This document shows, piece by piece, positions 17,019 to 26,221 of a stretch of 64,000 nt of DNA. The DNA is from Streptomyces olivoverticillatus. GTDB taxonomy: Bacteria; Actinomycetota; Actinomycetes; Streptomycetales; Streptomycetaceae. A program made the position numbers and the translations under genes. Positions within the stretch are counted from its first letter, which is position 1; every line of letters begins with the position of its first letter. The notes under the pieces are model-generated. The model made no database searches and was not told the origin of the DNA. It was given only the letters and a program-made list of their open reading frames with translations. The stretch spans positions 270,899 to 334,898 of the forward strand of contig NZ_JACHJH010000003.1 of the NCBI RefSeq assembly GCF_014203555.1. Reading direction: 5' to 3'.

Positions 17019-18077
17019 ATGACAACGCGAAGCAAGCGGGTCGCCGCCGGCAGACCCCGCTACCAGCAGGACCTGGCACAGGGCCTGGAGCGGTTCTTCG
17101 AGCCCCGGCAGGCCACCTGCCCCTGGTGCGGCTCGGGGCGTCTGCACCAACGGCTGCGTACCGCCGACTGTCTGCAGCGCAAGCCGGGCACCTTCGCACT
17201 CGACCAGTGCGGCAACTGCCGGCATGTGTTCCAGAACCCCCGGCTGAACGCGGCCGGGCTGGAGTTCTACTACCGGGACTGCTACGACGGCCTGGGCGAA
17301 GCGACCATGACGCGCATGGCTTCCTCACCCATCGCCATCCGGCTCTACCGGGCACGCGCCCGGGCACTGCCCCCACCGGCCCGCCCGCGCCGCTGGCTGG
17401 ACGTGGGCACCGGCCACGGCCACTTCTGTGCCGTCGCCCGGACGATCCACCCGGACACCGAATTCGACGGGCTCGACATCGGCCAGGGCGTCGAGATCGC
17501 GGCGCGTCATGGCCGTATCGCCAGGGCCTACCGTGGCGCCTTCACCGAACTCTCCCGCCAACTGGCCGGACATTACGACGTGGTGAGCATGCACCACTAC
17601 CTGGAGCACACCGTCGCGCCACGGCAGGAGCTGGCAGCGGCGCACACCGCCCTGCGGCCGGGCGGCCACCTGCTGGTCGAGGTCCCCGACCCGCAATCCG
17701 CCGCCGCCCGGCTCTTCGGCCGCTGGTGGGGCCCCTGGCTCCAGCCCCAGCACCTGCACTTCCTCCCACTGGAGAACCTGTGCGGCGCCCTGACCGCGCA
17801 AGGGTTCACCGTCGTGGCCACCGACCGGCGCGAGCCGCATGTCCCCACGGACCTCACCTCCGCGGCGGCCAACGTACTCAGCCGCTTACTCCCCAGCGCC
17901 GACGTGCCCTGGCTGCCCGAGAAACCCGGACTCCTCAGCCGCACGGTCCGGCCTGTCTCCCTGCTGGCCGGCGCGCCCCTGCTGGCAGCCCTGTTCGGAC
18001 TCGACCTGCTGCTGGCCCCCGTGGCGCGCGGTACCCGGTTCGCCAACGCCTACCGGGTGGTCGCGCGCCGGGACTGA
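17019..18077 (+). CDS. Class I SAM methyltransferase with N-terminal Cys4 zinc site
   Basis: A 352-residue protein. Residues about 33-70 hold a CPWC...C...C pattern typical of a small zinc ribbon found on sugar or small-molecule methyltransferases. The SAM-binding core follows, with RWLDVGTGHGHF near residue 126, FDGLDIGQG as the second strand, VVSMHHYLEH, and LRPGGHLLVEVPDP. Two hydrophobic stretches near the C-terminus (LLAGAPLLAALFGLDLLLAP) could touch the membrane. It forms a two-gene unit with the glycosyltransferase 51 bases downstream. The pair is bounded by IS elements. The substrate is unknown. Confidence 0.85.
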   Translation: MTTRSKRVAAGRPRYQQDLAQGLERFFEPRQATCPWCGSGRLHQRLRTADCLQRKPGTFALDQCGNCRHVFQNPRLNAAGLEFYYRDCYDGLGEATMTRMASSPIAIRLYRARARALPPPARPRRWLDVGTGHGHFCAVARTIHPDTEFDGLDIGQGVEIAARHGRIARAYRGAFTELSRQLAGHYDVVSMHHYLEHTVAPRQELAAAHTALRPGGHLLVEVPDPQSAAARLFGRWWGPWLQPQHLHFLPLENLCGALTAQGFTVVATDRREPHVPTDLTSAAANVLSRLLPSADVPWLPEKPGLLSRTVRPVSLLAGAPLLAALFGLDLLLAPVARGTRFANAYRVVARRD

Positions 18078-18128
18078 CCACATGCACCACCGCACCGTTG
18101 CACCTCGGGAAGCGAGGCACAGCCGACC

Positions 18129-19376
18129 ATGCGCGTACTGATCGCCACCGCGGGATCGCATGGGGACGTCGTCCCCTACACCGGCCTGGGGCTGCGTCTG
18201 CGGTCAGCCGGACACGAGGTGTCCATCGCCACCCACACGCGCTCCGCCGAACTGATTCGCCGCTGCGGCCTGGGCTTCCATCCACTGCCGCTGGACGATC
18301 AGGCCATGGGCGAACCAGGACGGCAACCGGGAGAGCAGGGCCGTGGCGTTCGTCTCCCCCCGGCCCAGCAGATGTGCCTGGCACGCCAATTGGCACCGAA
18401 GCTCGCCGATGCGGTGGCCGATGCCTGCGCCTCCCATCCCGAAGTCCTCCTGGTCTCGGGAAGTCTGGCACCCCTGGGGCTGACGGCAGCGGCTGGTCTG
18501 CGCCTGCCCAGTATCGGTGTCTTCCTCCAACCCCTGGCTCCCACACGTGAGTTCCCCCCGGTCGTCCCCGGCATGCCGTCCCTGGGCAGGCTCGGCAACC
18601 TGGCCGCGGGACACTGCGTCCAGTCCGTGCTGGCAACCGCGTTCCGGCCCGGGGTACGCCGGCTGCAACGCCGGCTGGGGGTAACACAAGGAGCCCTACG
18701 GCGCCGGCGGGCAAGCTGGCAGGTGTACCACGGCTTCAGTCCGGTGGTGGTCCCCAGACCTGCCGACTGGCGGCCGGGCATGGAGGTGGCCGGTTACTGG
18801 TGGCCGCCGCAGGCCCTGGGCTGGGAACCGGAGCCCCGGCTGGCGGAGTTCCTGCGGTCCGGCCCACCGCCGGTGTATGTGGGATTCGGCAGCATGGCGG
18901 GGGTCGGCCCGGAACCGGTCGGGCGTTGTGTCGCACGGGCCCTCGAACTCGCCAGGGTACGCGCGGTCGTACAGGCCGACTGGGCCGGTCTGTCGATCGA
19001 GGGGGACGATGTGCTCACCATCGGCGAGGCCCCGCACACAGAGCTGTTTCCGCTGATGTCGGCGGTCGTCCACCATGCGGGCGCTGGAACCACGGCGGCC
19101 GGTCTCCGCGCGGGGGTGCCGTCCGTCCCGGTGCCGGTGATGCTGGACCAGCCGTTCTGGGCCTCGCGTCTGGTCGCCCTTGACGTCAGTCCGGGCAGCA
19201 TTCCCCTGCGCCGGCTGTCCGCCGAAGACCTCGCCGCGGCCATCCGGAAGGCGGTGTACGAACCTCGCTACCGCCGCCGAGCACGGCAGCTGGCGGCATC
19301 GATCAGGGCGGAGGACGGCGCCGGCCCCGTCCTGGCCGCGGTGGAGCGTCTGGCCGACGGAGGACGCTCCGGATAG
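18129..19376 (+). CDS. GT1-family (MGT-like) glycosyltransferase
   Basis: A 415-residue glycosyltransferase of the UDP-glycosyltransferase/sterol glucosyltransferase type (GT-B fold). The N-terminal acceptor domain opens MRVLIATAGSHGDVVPYTGL. The C-terminal donor domain shows PPVYVGFGSMAG, then the HHAGAGTTAAGLRAGVPSV and LDQPFWASRL segments that bind the nucleotide sugar. Relatives glycosylate sterols, macrolides or glycopeptide aglycones. It follows a methyltransferase, which suggests tailoring of a small molecule or lipid, but no biosynthetic core gene is near. Confidence 0.88.
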   Translation: MRVLIATAGSHGDVVPYTGLGLRLRSAGHEVSIATHTRSAELIRRCGLGFHPLPLDDQAMGEPGRQPGEQGRGVRLPPAQQMCLARQLAPKLADAVADACASHPEVLLVSGSLAPLGLTAAAGLRLPSIGVFLQPLAPTREFPPVVPGMPSLGRLGNLAAGHCVQSVLATAFRPGVRRLQRRLGVTQGALRRRRASWQVYHGFSPVVVPRPADWRPGMEVAGYWWPPQALGWEPEPRLAEFLRSGPPPVYVGFGSMAGVGPEPVGRCVARALELARVRAVVQADWAGLSIEGDDVLTIGEAPHTELFPLMSAVVHHAGAGTTAAGLRAGVPSVPVPVMLDQPFWASRLVALDVSPGSIPLRRLSAEDLAAAIRKAVYEPRYRRRARQLAASIRAEDGAGPVLAAVERLADGGRSG

Positions 19377-20064
19377 CGGGGCTGCTTCACAGGCCGGTGC
19401 GGTTGCCGAGGTATCCGGTGTCCCTCCATGCCCGTTCCGGTGAGCAGGTGTCCCGTCTGTGACCGCGCACGTCCGGTGGCAAAGCGACCCGGGCGGCACA
19501 ACGGCGACCTGGGGGAGAGACCGGCTGGACGGACGACACGACATGCACCGCCGCCGCTGTGGGCGCCGACGGCTTCGCGCAGCTACCGGCGCGTGGCCGC
19601 CGCCGGCATGACCAGAGCGCCGGAGACATCACACAGCCTCCGCGCCCGGACCCGCACCTGACGCCCTGTGCGCCATTCAGGTGAACCAGCGTCAGCCCCC
19701 TTGTCCGGTGGCTCACGCTTATGGGGTACTGGATTCACCCAAACCGGTGGGTCGCCCCTCGCTCTCCGAAACAGTGACGCGGCTCGCGGTTTCTTCGCAT
19801 GACTTCGCGCGGACGTCACGTCGCGGGTCCGCGGTGTTCGCGGACCGGGTATCCCGGCGGACGGGCACCCTCGCGCAGGCTCCGGGTCCGTCGTCGGTGC
19901 GGCGCATCGCACGGGCGGCGCAAACGGTACGGCCCGGGAGCTGTCAGACGAACCGGCCGCCGCTTCGAGCATTCGACGCCCCCCACTGCGCGGGACCGAG
20001 GCTCGGGGCCGGCACACAGTCGCCGATCAGTCCCCCCTTGACACCTCAACGAGGAGGAACCGTC
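19377..20064. other. Gene-free region before the IPT/TIG gene
   Basis: About 690 bases with no supported gene. The open frames on either strand are Arg/Pro-rich artefacts. The last 20 bases carry a strong GAGGAGGAAC ribosome-binding site for the next gene, so a long 5' UTR or promoter should lie here. Confidence 0.4.
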
Positions 20065-20628
20065 ATGTCCACACTCATCCCACCTGTCCCAGGTCTTCAG
20101 GCGAACCTGCTCGCCACGACCCCGAGCATCGGGCTTCTCATCCCGATGGTCGGACCCGCTACCGGAGGCACCCCTGTCCTCATCATCGGATCGGGGCTCG
20201 CCAACGCCACGTCGGTCACCTTCGGCGGTACGCCCGCGACCGTCCTGTTCCAGGACCCGCTCGGGCTCCTCATCATCGCCCTGGCCCCGGCCCACGCCGC
20301 GGGTCCTGTGCAGGTGGTCGTCACCACGACCAGTGGCACCAGCGCGCCTGCCCTGTTCACCTACCTGACCCCGGCACCTCCGATTGCCGCCCTCATCACC
20401 CCGAACACCGGTCCCGCCGCCGGGGGCACCCCGTTCACCATCACCGGCGTCAACCTCACCGGTGCTGCGGTAACCTTCGGCGGCATTGCCGCCACCGGGG
20501 TGACCGTCGACACGACGGGCACGATCCTGACCGGTGTGACGCCCGCGCACGCGGCCGGCAACGTCCCCGTGATCGTCACCACTCCCGGAGGCAGTGCCCC
20601 GGTGCCGGGTGGCTTCACCTACGTGTGA
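20065..20628 (+). CDS. Two-repeat IPT/TIG-domain protein
   Basis: A 187-residue protein beginning at the ATG at 20065 behind GAGGAGGAAC. A longer open frame from 19681 is not protein-like before that point. Two IPT/TIG modules are visible, each with a P-N/V-TGPA(T/A)GGTP opening, a V-TFGG strand and a closing VTT(P)GG/TTSG strand. The N-terminus has no clear signal peptide. It resembles the protein at the window start in domain type, and these two genes bracket the first part of the accessory region. It may bind carbohydrate or protein at the surface. Function is unknown. Confidence 0.82.
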   Translation: MSTLIPPVPGLQANLLATTPSIGLLIPMVGPATGGTPVLIIGSGLANATSVTFGGTPATVLFQDPLGLLIIALAPAHAAGPVQVVVTTTSGTSAPALFTYLTPAPPIAALITPNTGPAAGGTPFTITGVNLTGAAVTFGGIAATGVTVDTTGTILTGVTPAHAAGNVPVIVTTPGGSAPVPGGFTYV

Positions 20629-20867
20629 TCCCCGCCTGTACGGAGTCACCAAGTGCGGGCGTCGTCAGCACGCCGTACGCGCTGAAGGCTCTGCACCGGG
20701 AACTCGGTGACGGCTGGACAGCCGAGGACGGACGCCGACTTGTCACGACACCGTACGCAGCGGGCTGCACCATCGCAGCCCGCTGCAAGCGGTTGGCGAC
20801 GGAAAGGGTCCGGCCGGGTGTGCGGCACAGCTTGCTCCCGGTGCCGGGACAAGGTGCCGGAGTACTA

Positions 20868-22312
20868 GTAGGGCTTGGTCAGGTTGGTGTGAGTGTGGGT
20901 ATGTCGCGGTGACAGGTGGGGCAAGCGCCGGTCCAGACCGTGAGGAAGGGTCTGCAGTTCGCGGACGACCTGGTAGAGGGTCAGGCCGGCGCTGTTTCTT
21001 TTGGGGCTCTGGCCAGGCGTTGGAGGGTGCAGAAAGCGTGGGCGGCGGAGACGAGGGTGACGTGGTGGTGCCAGCCCTGCCAGGTCCGTCCTTCGAAGTG
21101 GGCGAGTCCCAGGGCTTGTTTCATCTCGCGGTAGTCGTGCTCGATGCGCCAGCGGAGCTTCGCGAGCCGCACCAATGTGGTCAGCGGGGTGTCGGCGGGC
21201 AGGTTCGAGAGCCAGAACTGGACTGGTCCGGGCTCGGTGGCGGGCCATTCGGCCAGTAGCCAGCATGCGGGCAGTTCCGCACCGCGGGCAGCTTGGCGGA
21301 CCTTCCGTCCGGCGGGTCGGATCCGCAGGGCGGTGAACCGTCCGTACATGCGCTTCAGGCCGCTGCGGCCGGTGCCGCGTCGGGAGCCCTCGCGCCACTG
21401 AACGGACCTGGCCGCGGCGCGTCCGGCGTCGGTGACCAGCTCTTTCACGCTTCTGGCTGCATCGGGGTACTTCGCTGCCGGCGGGCGGCCGGTTCCGCCG
21501 TAGGACGGGACGGCCGGCACCGCGTCGCCGGGGTGTGCGGTCACCGTGGTGGAGATGCCCACGACGTAGTGCAGCCCGCGTTCTTCGAGGCCGAGGCGGA
21601 AGGCGGCGGTGTCCCCGTATCCGCCGTCGGCGACGGCCAGGGGCACGTCGATGCCCCAGGACCGTGTCTCGTCGACCATGTCCAGGGCCAGCTGCCACTT
21701 CTCGACATGCCCGGTGCCGGCGGGGATGCCGCACTTCACGCGGCGGCCGGCCTTGTCCGGGTCGGCCTTCGGTGAGGACGGGTCCCAGGTCTCCGGGAGG
21801 AACAGACGCCAGTCGACGGCGGCCGACGCGTGATCGGAGGCCAGGTGAAGGGACACCCCGGCCTGGCAGTTGGTGACCTTCCCCGCGGTGCCGGTGTACT
21901 GCCGCGTCACGCACGCCGAGGCGTCACCGTCCTTGAGAAACCCGGTGTCATCGATGATCAACGCAGTCGGCTGGATGGCCTGTTCCATCTTCCACGCGAG
22001 ACGGGCCCGCACGTGTGCCGGGTTCCAGGGGCTGGAGGTGACGAAGTGCGCGAGGGCCTGCCGGTTGCCGTCCGCCCCGAGCCGGGCCGCCATCGGCTCG
22101 ACCGACTTGCGCTGTCCGTCCAGCAGCAGTCCCCGCAGGTAGGTCCCGCCCCACCGACGCTGATCCGCCCGCGCGAACGGCTCGAACACCTCCTCCGCGA
22201 AGTCCTCCAGATCACACCGGACCGCAGCCAGCTCCTCAGGCGTCACAACCGATCAACTGAACAACCGATCATCAGGACACGCCACTGCGGGATCAACCTG
22301 ACCAAGCCCTAC
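20868..22312. mobile_element. IS701-family insertion sequence
   Basis: Perfect 19-base terminal inverted repeats (GTAGGGCTTGGTCAGGTTG at 20868-20886 and its complement at 22294-22312) enclose an intact transposase gene. The length is about 1445 bp. I do not see a matching target duplication, so the flanks may have been rearranged. Confidence 0.85.
20981..22246 (-). CDS. IS701-family transposase
   Basis: An intact 421-residue DDE transposase. N-terminal MTPEELAAVRCDLEDFAEEV and FARADQRRWGGTYLRGLL are typical of IS701. Acidic residues appear in LIIDDTGFLKDG and LAVADGGYGD, and in the final LRWRIEHDYREMKQALGL segment. No frame interruption is seen, so the element may still be active. Confidence 0.92.
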   Translation of the reverse strand: MTPEELAAVRCDLEDFAEEVFEPFARADQRRWGGTYLRGLLLDGQRKSVEPMAARLGADGNRQALAHFVTSSPWNPAHVRARLAWKMEQAIQPTALIIDDTGFLKDGDASACVTRQYTGTAGKVTNCQAGVSLHLASDHASAAVDWRLFLPETWDPSSPKADPDKAGRRVKCGIPAGTGHVEKWQLALDMVDETRSWGIDVPLAVADGGYGDTAAFRLGLEERGLHYVVGISTTVTAHPGDAVPAVPSYGGTGRPPAAKYPDAARSVKELVTDAGRAAARSVQWREGSRRGTGRSGLKRMYGRFTALRIRPAGRKVRQAARGAELPACWLLAEWPATEPGPVQFWLSNLPADTPLTTLVRLAKLRWRIEHDYREMKQALGLAHFEGRTWQGWHHHVTLVSAAHAFCTLQRLARAPKETAPA

Positions 22313-22331
22313 AAGCTCCGCTCACAGAACA

Positions 22332-22733
22332 TCACACAGGAACCGATCCAAAACTGCCGCCTGAGGCCCATGGCACCTTGGACTCGTCTGTAACAGCGGT
22401 GATCAACGCCACGAGGTTGTCGGTCCAGCAGTCCGACTCCTTGGTCGCCACCCCGACACGGCAGACGCTGCACACGAGGTTGGGGCCGTCTTGGCCGGCG
22501 ACTCCGCAGCAACCAACCAAACGCCGAGAATCGGGGTGCGGCGCAGTCCCCCGGAACGTCATCCGGATGCAAGATCAGGAGACTCGCATTGAAATTGACC
22601 TTGAAGGTCCCCGCGGTCATCCGGGGAGAGGCAACCTCGTGGGCCGCCGGCCGTTCAGGCCCCCTCAGCGGCCCCCGGGCACCACCTCGCTCGTCAAAGG
22701 CTGCCGGCAGTTGGCACAGCGAAATATGGTCAT
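22332..22733 (-). pseudogene. Cys-rich hypothetical protein broken by two frameshifts
   Basis: The ATG at 22733 follows a GAGGAGGG site and opens MTIFRCANCRQPLTSEVVPG (a CxxC pair), but that frame hits TGA within 25 codons. The next part (HEVASPRMTAGTFKV...ILHPDDVPG) is in a second frame, and the end (PHPDSRRLVGCCGVAGQDGP, CSVC, ATKESDCW) is in a third. Read together they match a conserved Streptomyces protein with zinc-binding CxxC pairs and an E-S-D-C-W end. Both breaks fall in G runs, so either two indels or sequence errors explain them. It lies 50 bases after the DUF4265 gene. Confidence 0.55.
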
Positions 22734-22783
22734 CCCGTTGCCCTCCTCGCCTCCGCGCCATGAAAGGTGAGCGACCCTGGCAG

Positions 22784-23300
22784 TTACCCCTCTGCCGTGG
22801 CCCGCCACGCGGCAGTGACACACCCTTCCTCCCAGTGCCACCACCCCTTGGCCTCCCCATGCTCCAAGAGCTTCCGGATCCGAGGCAGGTCCGCATGCGG
22901 TGGAACATCGAGAGCCACCATCCGGAACTGCTCGATCCCCTCACCGGTCGTGCCGAGGCGGTGGAACGTCTCCAGCACGGTCTGCCGGGCAGCCCCCGAT
23001 CCGCCGTCCCTCAGGACGATCAGGCGAATGGTGCAGTTCTCCGAGGCCCGCACGGTCTTCCCGGCCCAGCGGACACCTTCATCGTCGCCCTCCACCCGGA
23101 TGATGTCACCGCCGGCGACCCCGCGTACAAACCATGGAGTGTTGTCCAGACGCACGGTCCCGTCGCCAAGGTCCACCCCCCCACAAGCTCTCCACGCTCG
23201 CTGGCGGCCAGCCGTCCTCGTCTGACTCCAGCCGGAAGTGGACCTTCACGTGGTCGTCTCTGATGCCTGTCACCGCACCATCGTCCACAGCAACGACCAT
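22784..23300 (-). pseudogene. DUF4265 domain protein with a G-run frameshift
   Basis: The N-terminal part (VKVHFRLESDEDGWPPASVE, S-L-W) is in one frame and the rest (DLGDGTVRLDNTPWFVRGVA, GGDIIRVEGD, TIRLIVL, MVALDVPPHAD) is in another. Joined they form a full DUF4265 protein of about 170 residues. The break is a run of seven C on the plus strand at 23176-23182. Six would restore the frame. Either a one-base insertion or a base-calling error is likely. The start at 23300 (MVVAVDD...) is tentative. Confidence 0.65.
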
Positions 23301-23341
23301 CGCTCTCGTAGCACTCGGACGCCCAAGTCGGCGGGGTGATG

Positions 23342-24432
23342 TCATGGCTGGCCCGCGATGAGGCCGGTCTCGGCGATGAACCCGTCGAGCAGGCCCGACC
23401 GGTACTGCATCCGTTTCAGACGGGTGCGGACCAGTCCGGCGAGTTCATCGGTGCTGCACGGAGCCAGGTTTCCCAGGCTCCTCTTCAGGTGCGCCCATAC
23501 GCCTTCGGCAGGGTTGAGATCGGGGCTGTACGACGGGAAGCGGAAGACCGTCAGCCAGGCCGACCGTCGGCCGATCAACTCGCGCATGGTGGCGTCGACA
23601 TGGTGGGTGTAGTTGTCCCACACCAGCACGATAGGCCCGCCGAGCTGCTGGTGAGCAGCTTCTAGGAGCAGGGCGAAGTCCCGCTCCCGGAAGCCCTTCT
23701 TCTCACTCTTGCGGCCATGGTGGACCAGCATCCGGAACACGAGCCGGGTGCGGTGGCCCGGTCTGCGGCAGACCAGGGCCGCCAGAGAGATGCGCCCCGA
23801 ACCGGCGGCGCGGACGGTGACCCGGGGCGGGTGCCCGCGCCGGGACCAGGTACGCGCCCGCGGCGGCCGGAGCACCTGACCCGCCTCGTCCGCGAAGCGC
23901 AGCCACGCGTCCTGGCCCCTCACCGTCTTTCCACGCGCGGCCATGTCTCCTTCATCCAGGCGGCCACCGCCGTCTCGGTGCGCTCGGCTGCCCGGCGCCC
24001 TGGAACCTGCACCGACCAGCTCATCTGGCGCGGGATGCGCCAGGTCTGCGCAAGGCTGAAGCGGATATGGAACCGCCGGGCGATCACCGTGGCCACCCGC
24101 GCCAGCGTCCACCGCTGGTCCTCCCTCCAACCGTGCGCGGCCGGCCCCTTCTCCAGCTCCGCCGCCAGCCAGACACACCAGCCGGGCTTCATCCTCGAAG
24201 GCCGTCCGGACGGGCCCTTGGAACGCAGGGCATCCGCGCCACCCTGACGCCAGCGAGCGCGCCAGTCATAGGCCGACTTCCGGGAGGAGACCCGCAGGGG
24301 CCACGCGACCTGCGGTGACCTCACCCCTTGCGCGAATAACTCGGCGGCCTCGAAGCGCACTTGCTCCCGCTGAGCCCGCTGCTTCGCGGTCAGACCACCC
24401 CCGTCGGGATATCGCGTGCCACCGGGATACAC
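23342..24432 (-). CDS. IS630-family transposase, two frames joined by a -1 shift (second copy)
   Basis: The first frame (24432 to 23920) has the HTH region (LRVSSRKSAYDWRARWRQGG, HGWREDQRWTLARVATVIAR) and stops at KETWPRVERR. The second, -1 relative to the first and ending at 23342, has the DDE domain: RFADEAGQVLRPPRARTW, VLVWDNYTHH and YSPDLNPAEGVWAHLKR. The change of frame is near minus-strand GTGGAAAGACGG at about 23930. It occurs at the same protein position as in the IS630 at 14751-15912, although the two proteins differ substantially in sequence. Confidence 0.8.
23342..24432. mobile_element. IS630-family element, ends not defined
   Basis: The transposase above is the only firm part. 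I could not find convincing inverted repeats; only GTCGGCGG is shared between the two sides, which may be chance. The true element is probably slightly larger than the coding part. Confidence 0.5.
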
Positions 24433-24478
24433 CCACCACCGAAGATCACTACGACCCCTGATGAGACCGCCGACCGCC

Positions 24479-24931
24479 TCAGCTCACCGCTTGCTTCACG
24501 AGCGCACCGATCCGCGCCTCCACCTCGGCCGTCACCTCGGTCAGGGCGAAGCCGGCCGCCCACATCGTGCCCTCGTCCAGCTTCGCCTGGTCGCTGAACC
24601 CGAGCGTCGCGTAACGTGCCTTGAACTTCTCCGCGCTCTGGAAGAAACAGACGACCTTGCCGTCCAGCGCGTAGGCGGGCATCCCGTACCAGAGCTTCGG
24701 CGCCAGGGCCGGGGCGCTGGCTGTGACGACGGCGTGGACGCGCTCGGCCATCGTCCGGTCCGAGTCCTGCATCTCAGCGATCTTCGCGAGTACGTCCCGC
24801 TCCGCCTCCGCCGCCTTGTCCGCGTGCGAGCGGCGGCGCGCTGCCGTCTTCAGCTCTTGGGCGTGCTCCTTCATCGCGGCCCGCTCCTCGGCCGTGAACC
24901 CCTCGTACGCACTGTTTCCGGTGCTACTCAT
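24479..24931 (-). CDS. DUF1801-type (YdhG-like) protein
   Basis: A 150-residue cytoplasmic protein. The ATG at 24931 follows a GGGGGAG site, and a longer frame to 25024 has none. The N-terminal helical part ([17 protein letters not shown]) is charged. The DUF1801/YdhG fold follows, with [39 protein letters not shown] and a final [13 protein letters not shown] helix. Family members are small proteins, sometimes described as iron-chaperone-like by analogy with frataxin-type folds. The actual role is unclear. Confidence 0.82.
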   Translation of the reverse strand: MSSTGNSAYEGFTAEERAAMKEHAQELKTAARRRSHADKAAEAERDVLAKIAEMQDSDRTMAERVHAVVTASAPALAPKLWYGMPAYALDGKVVCFFQSAEKFKARYATLGFSDQAKLDEGTMWAAGFALTEVTAEVEARIGALVKQAVS

Positions 24932-25193
24932 GACAGATCTCCCCCTTGAGGATCTTGACGTGCGGGATCTTGAGGGGACCTTATCCAGGCTCACTGACAC
25001 CGGGCTCACGAGCGACCAGCACATACAGCAGTCGAAGGCCCCAGTCCGTCACCGATCACGGAGCGCGTCGATCAAGCTCACACGAAGGGTGGGAGGTCCA
25101 TAAGGCAGGTTTGGCCGCACATCTGATCACGAGTGGCTGATTTCAAGGATCCCATCACCCTGAACCGAAAACCTCAGTAGCGCCCACCCAGGC

Positions 25194-25322
25194 ATGCTTC
25201 GCCGGCGAGCCGCATTCGGTGGTGTGGTTGCTCTCGGGGCGATCATTCTGGGACTGCTGCTGACCACTTTCGTTGAAGAGAACCGGTACAGGGTTGCCAG
25301 GAGCGTCACGGCCCGATGGTGA
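25194..25322 (+). CDS. Possible 42-residue single-pass membrane peptide
   Basis: The frame reads MLRRRAAFGG, then a clean transmembrane helix (VVALGAIILGLLLTTFV), then a charged EENRYRVARS tail. The positive N-terminus and hydrophobic core look real, but the upstream region lacks a good ribosome-binding site. It lies in an otherwise gene-free stretch (24932-25470). Confidence 0.3.
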   Translation: MLRRRAAFGGVVALGAIILGLLLTTFVEENRYRVARSVTARW

Positions 25323-25470
25323 CTGGGCGGGCGCGCGGCAGTGTGGGGGAGTGCTGCGGGCGGTGGCCAGTTGGGGGCGGTGCGCGGTACGGACGGTGAG
25401 GGGCCGTCGGCGAGGCGGGGCCGGCGCAGGCTCATGGCATGGGTGGAGGGGCCACCGTCCCTCGAGGCGG

Positions 25471-25941
25471 TTACTTGCTTGCCAGGAGAACCGGGCAGTC
25501 CTTGGTGTGGACGACGAAACCGCCGAGGTAGGGGGTGTAGTCGTCCTCGGGCACCCAGGGCTTCTGGCACCCTTCACAGCGACCGCCGTCGGGTTCCTCA
25601 TGGGTGGCCCGCGCCTCCATCAGGGGAGCGCACCGGCCGCACGAGGGTTTCGAGCAGACGTCGAACTGGTCGTCGCTGTTGAGGGAGCTGCGCCAGCGGT
25701 AGTGGTGGCAGGACTCGTCCGGGCCGTCCTGCGGGATCCGGCCCAGGGCCCAGCTGATCTTGGCGCGCGCACGCGCGAGCGCGCCGGGAACCGACAGGTC
25801 CTGCAGGAGTTCCGCAGCGTCCAGCAGCGCGTTGCATCCTTGGACGACGGCGGGGAAGTCGCTGGTGGGCGCCGGTATCTCCTGCCGTACGTCCTCGGCG
25901 TCCGCCGCGATGCGCCACTGTTCGAAATCGGTGCCATCCAC
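25471..25941 (-). CDS. Cys-rich conserved hypothetical protein
   Basis: A 156-residue protein. I use the GTG at 25941 (VDGTDFEQWRIAADAEDV...) because GGAGAAA lies upstream and the longer frame to 26211 is not protein-like. The N-terminal two-thirds is helical. The C-terminal part has several cysteines in pairs (DVCSKPSCGRC, RCEGCQKPW, HTKDCPVL) that could bind zinc. No known family comes to mind. It is in the same direction as, and downstream of, the beta-propeller lipoprotein, about 280 bases away. Confidence 0.7.
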   Translation of the reverse strand: MDGTDFEQWRIAADAEDVRQEIPAPTSDFPAVVQGCNALLDAAELLQDLSVPGALARARAKISWALGRIPQDGPDESCHHYRWRSSLNSDDQFDVCSKPSCGRCAPLMEARATHEEPDGGRCEGCQKPWVPEDDYTPYLGGFVVHTKDCPVLLASK

Positions 25942-26221
25942 TGGTTTCTCCGTTGCTTTGGGTGATTCGTTGCGTAGTCCGAAATGGACTGCGCGGGTCG
26001 GCGTGGCGGCCGTGTTGCTCTCACCGAGGCAGCAGGGTGGCGGCCAGCCGCTTGACGAACTGCGTCTCGACGCCGCTGCACCCGTCAAAAGCCCGGTGGC
26101 CAGGGCGTTGTGCGAGCCGGTGTCCACGAGGCCCGGGCGTTCCGGGCCGCTCACGGGGTATTGGTTCCTGGCCTCGGCTTCGACACGGTCTCGTGCTCTT
26201 GGCCGGCGCAAGGGTGGCTGG

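Noticed and set aside
20861..22317. Target-site duplication for IS701
   Set aside because: The flanks read CTAG on the left and CAAG on the right, so no direct repeat is supported.
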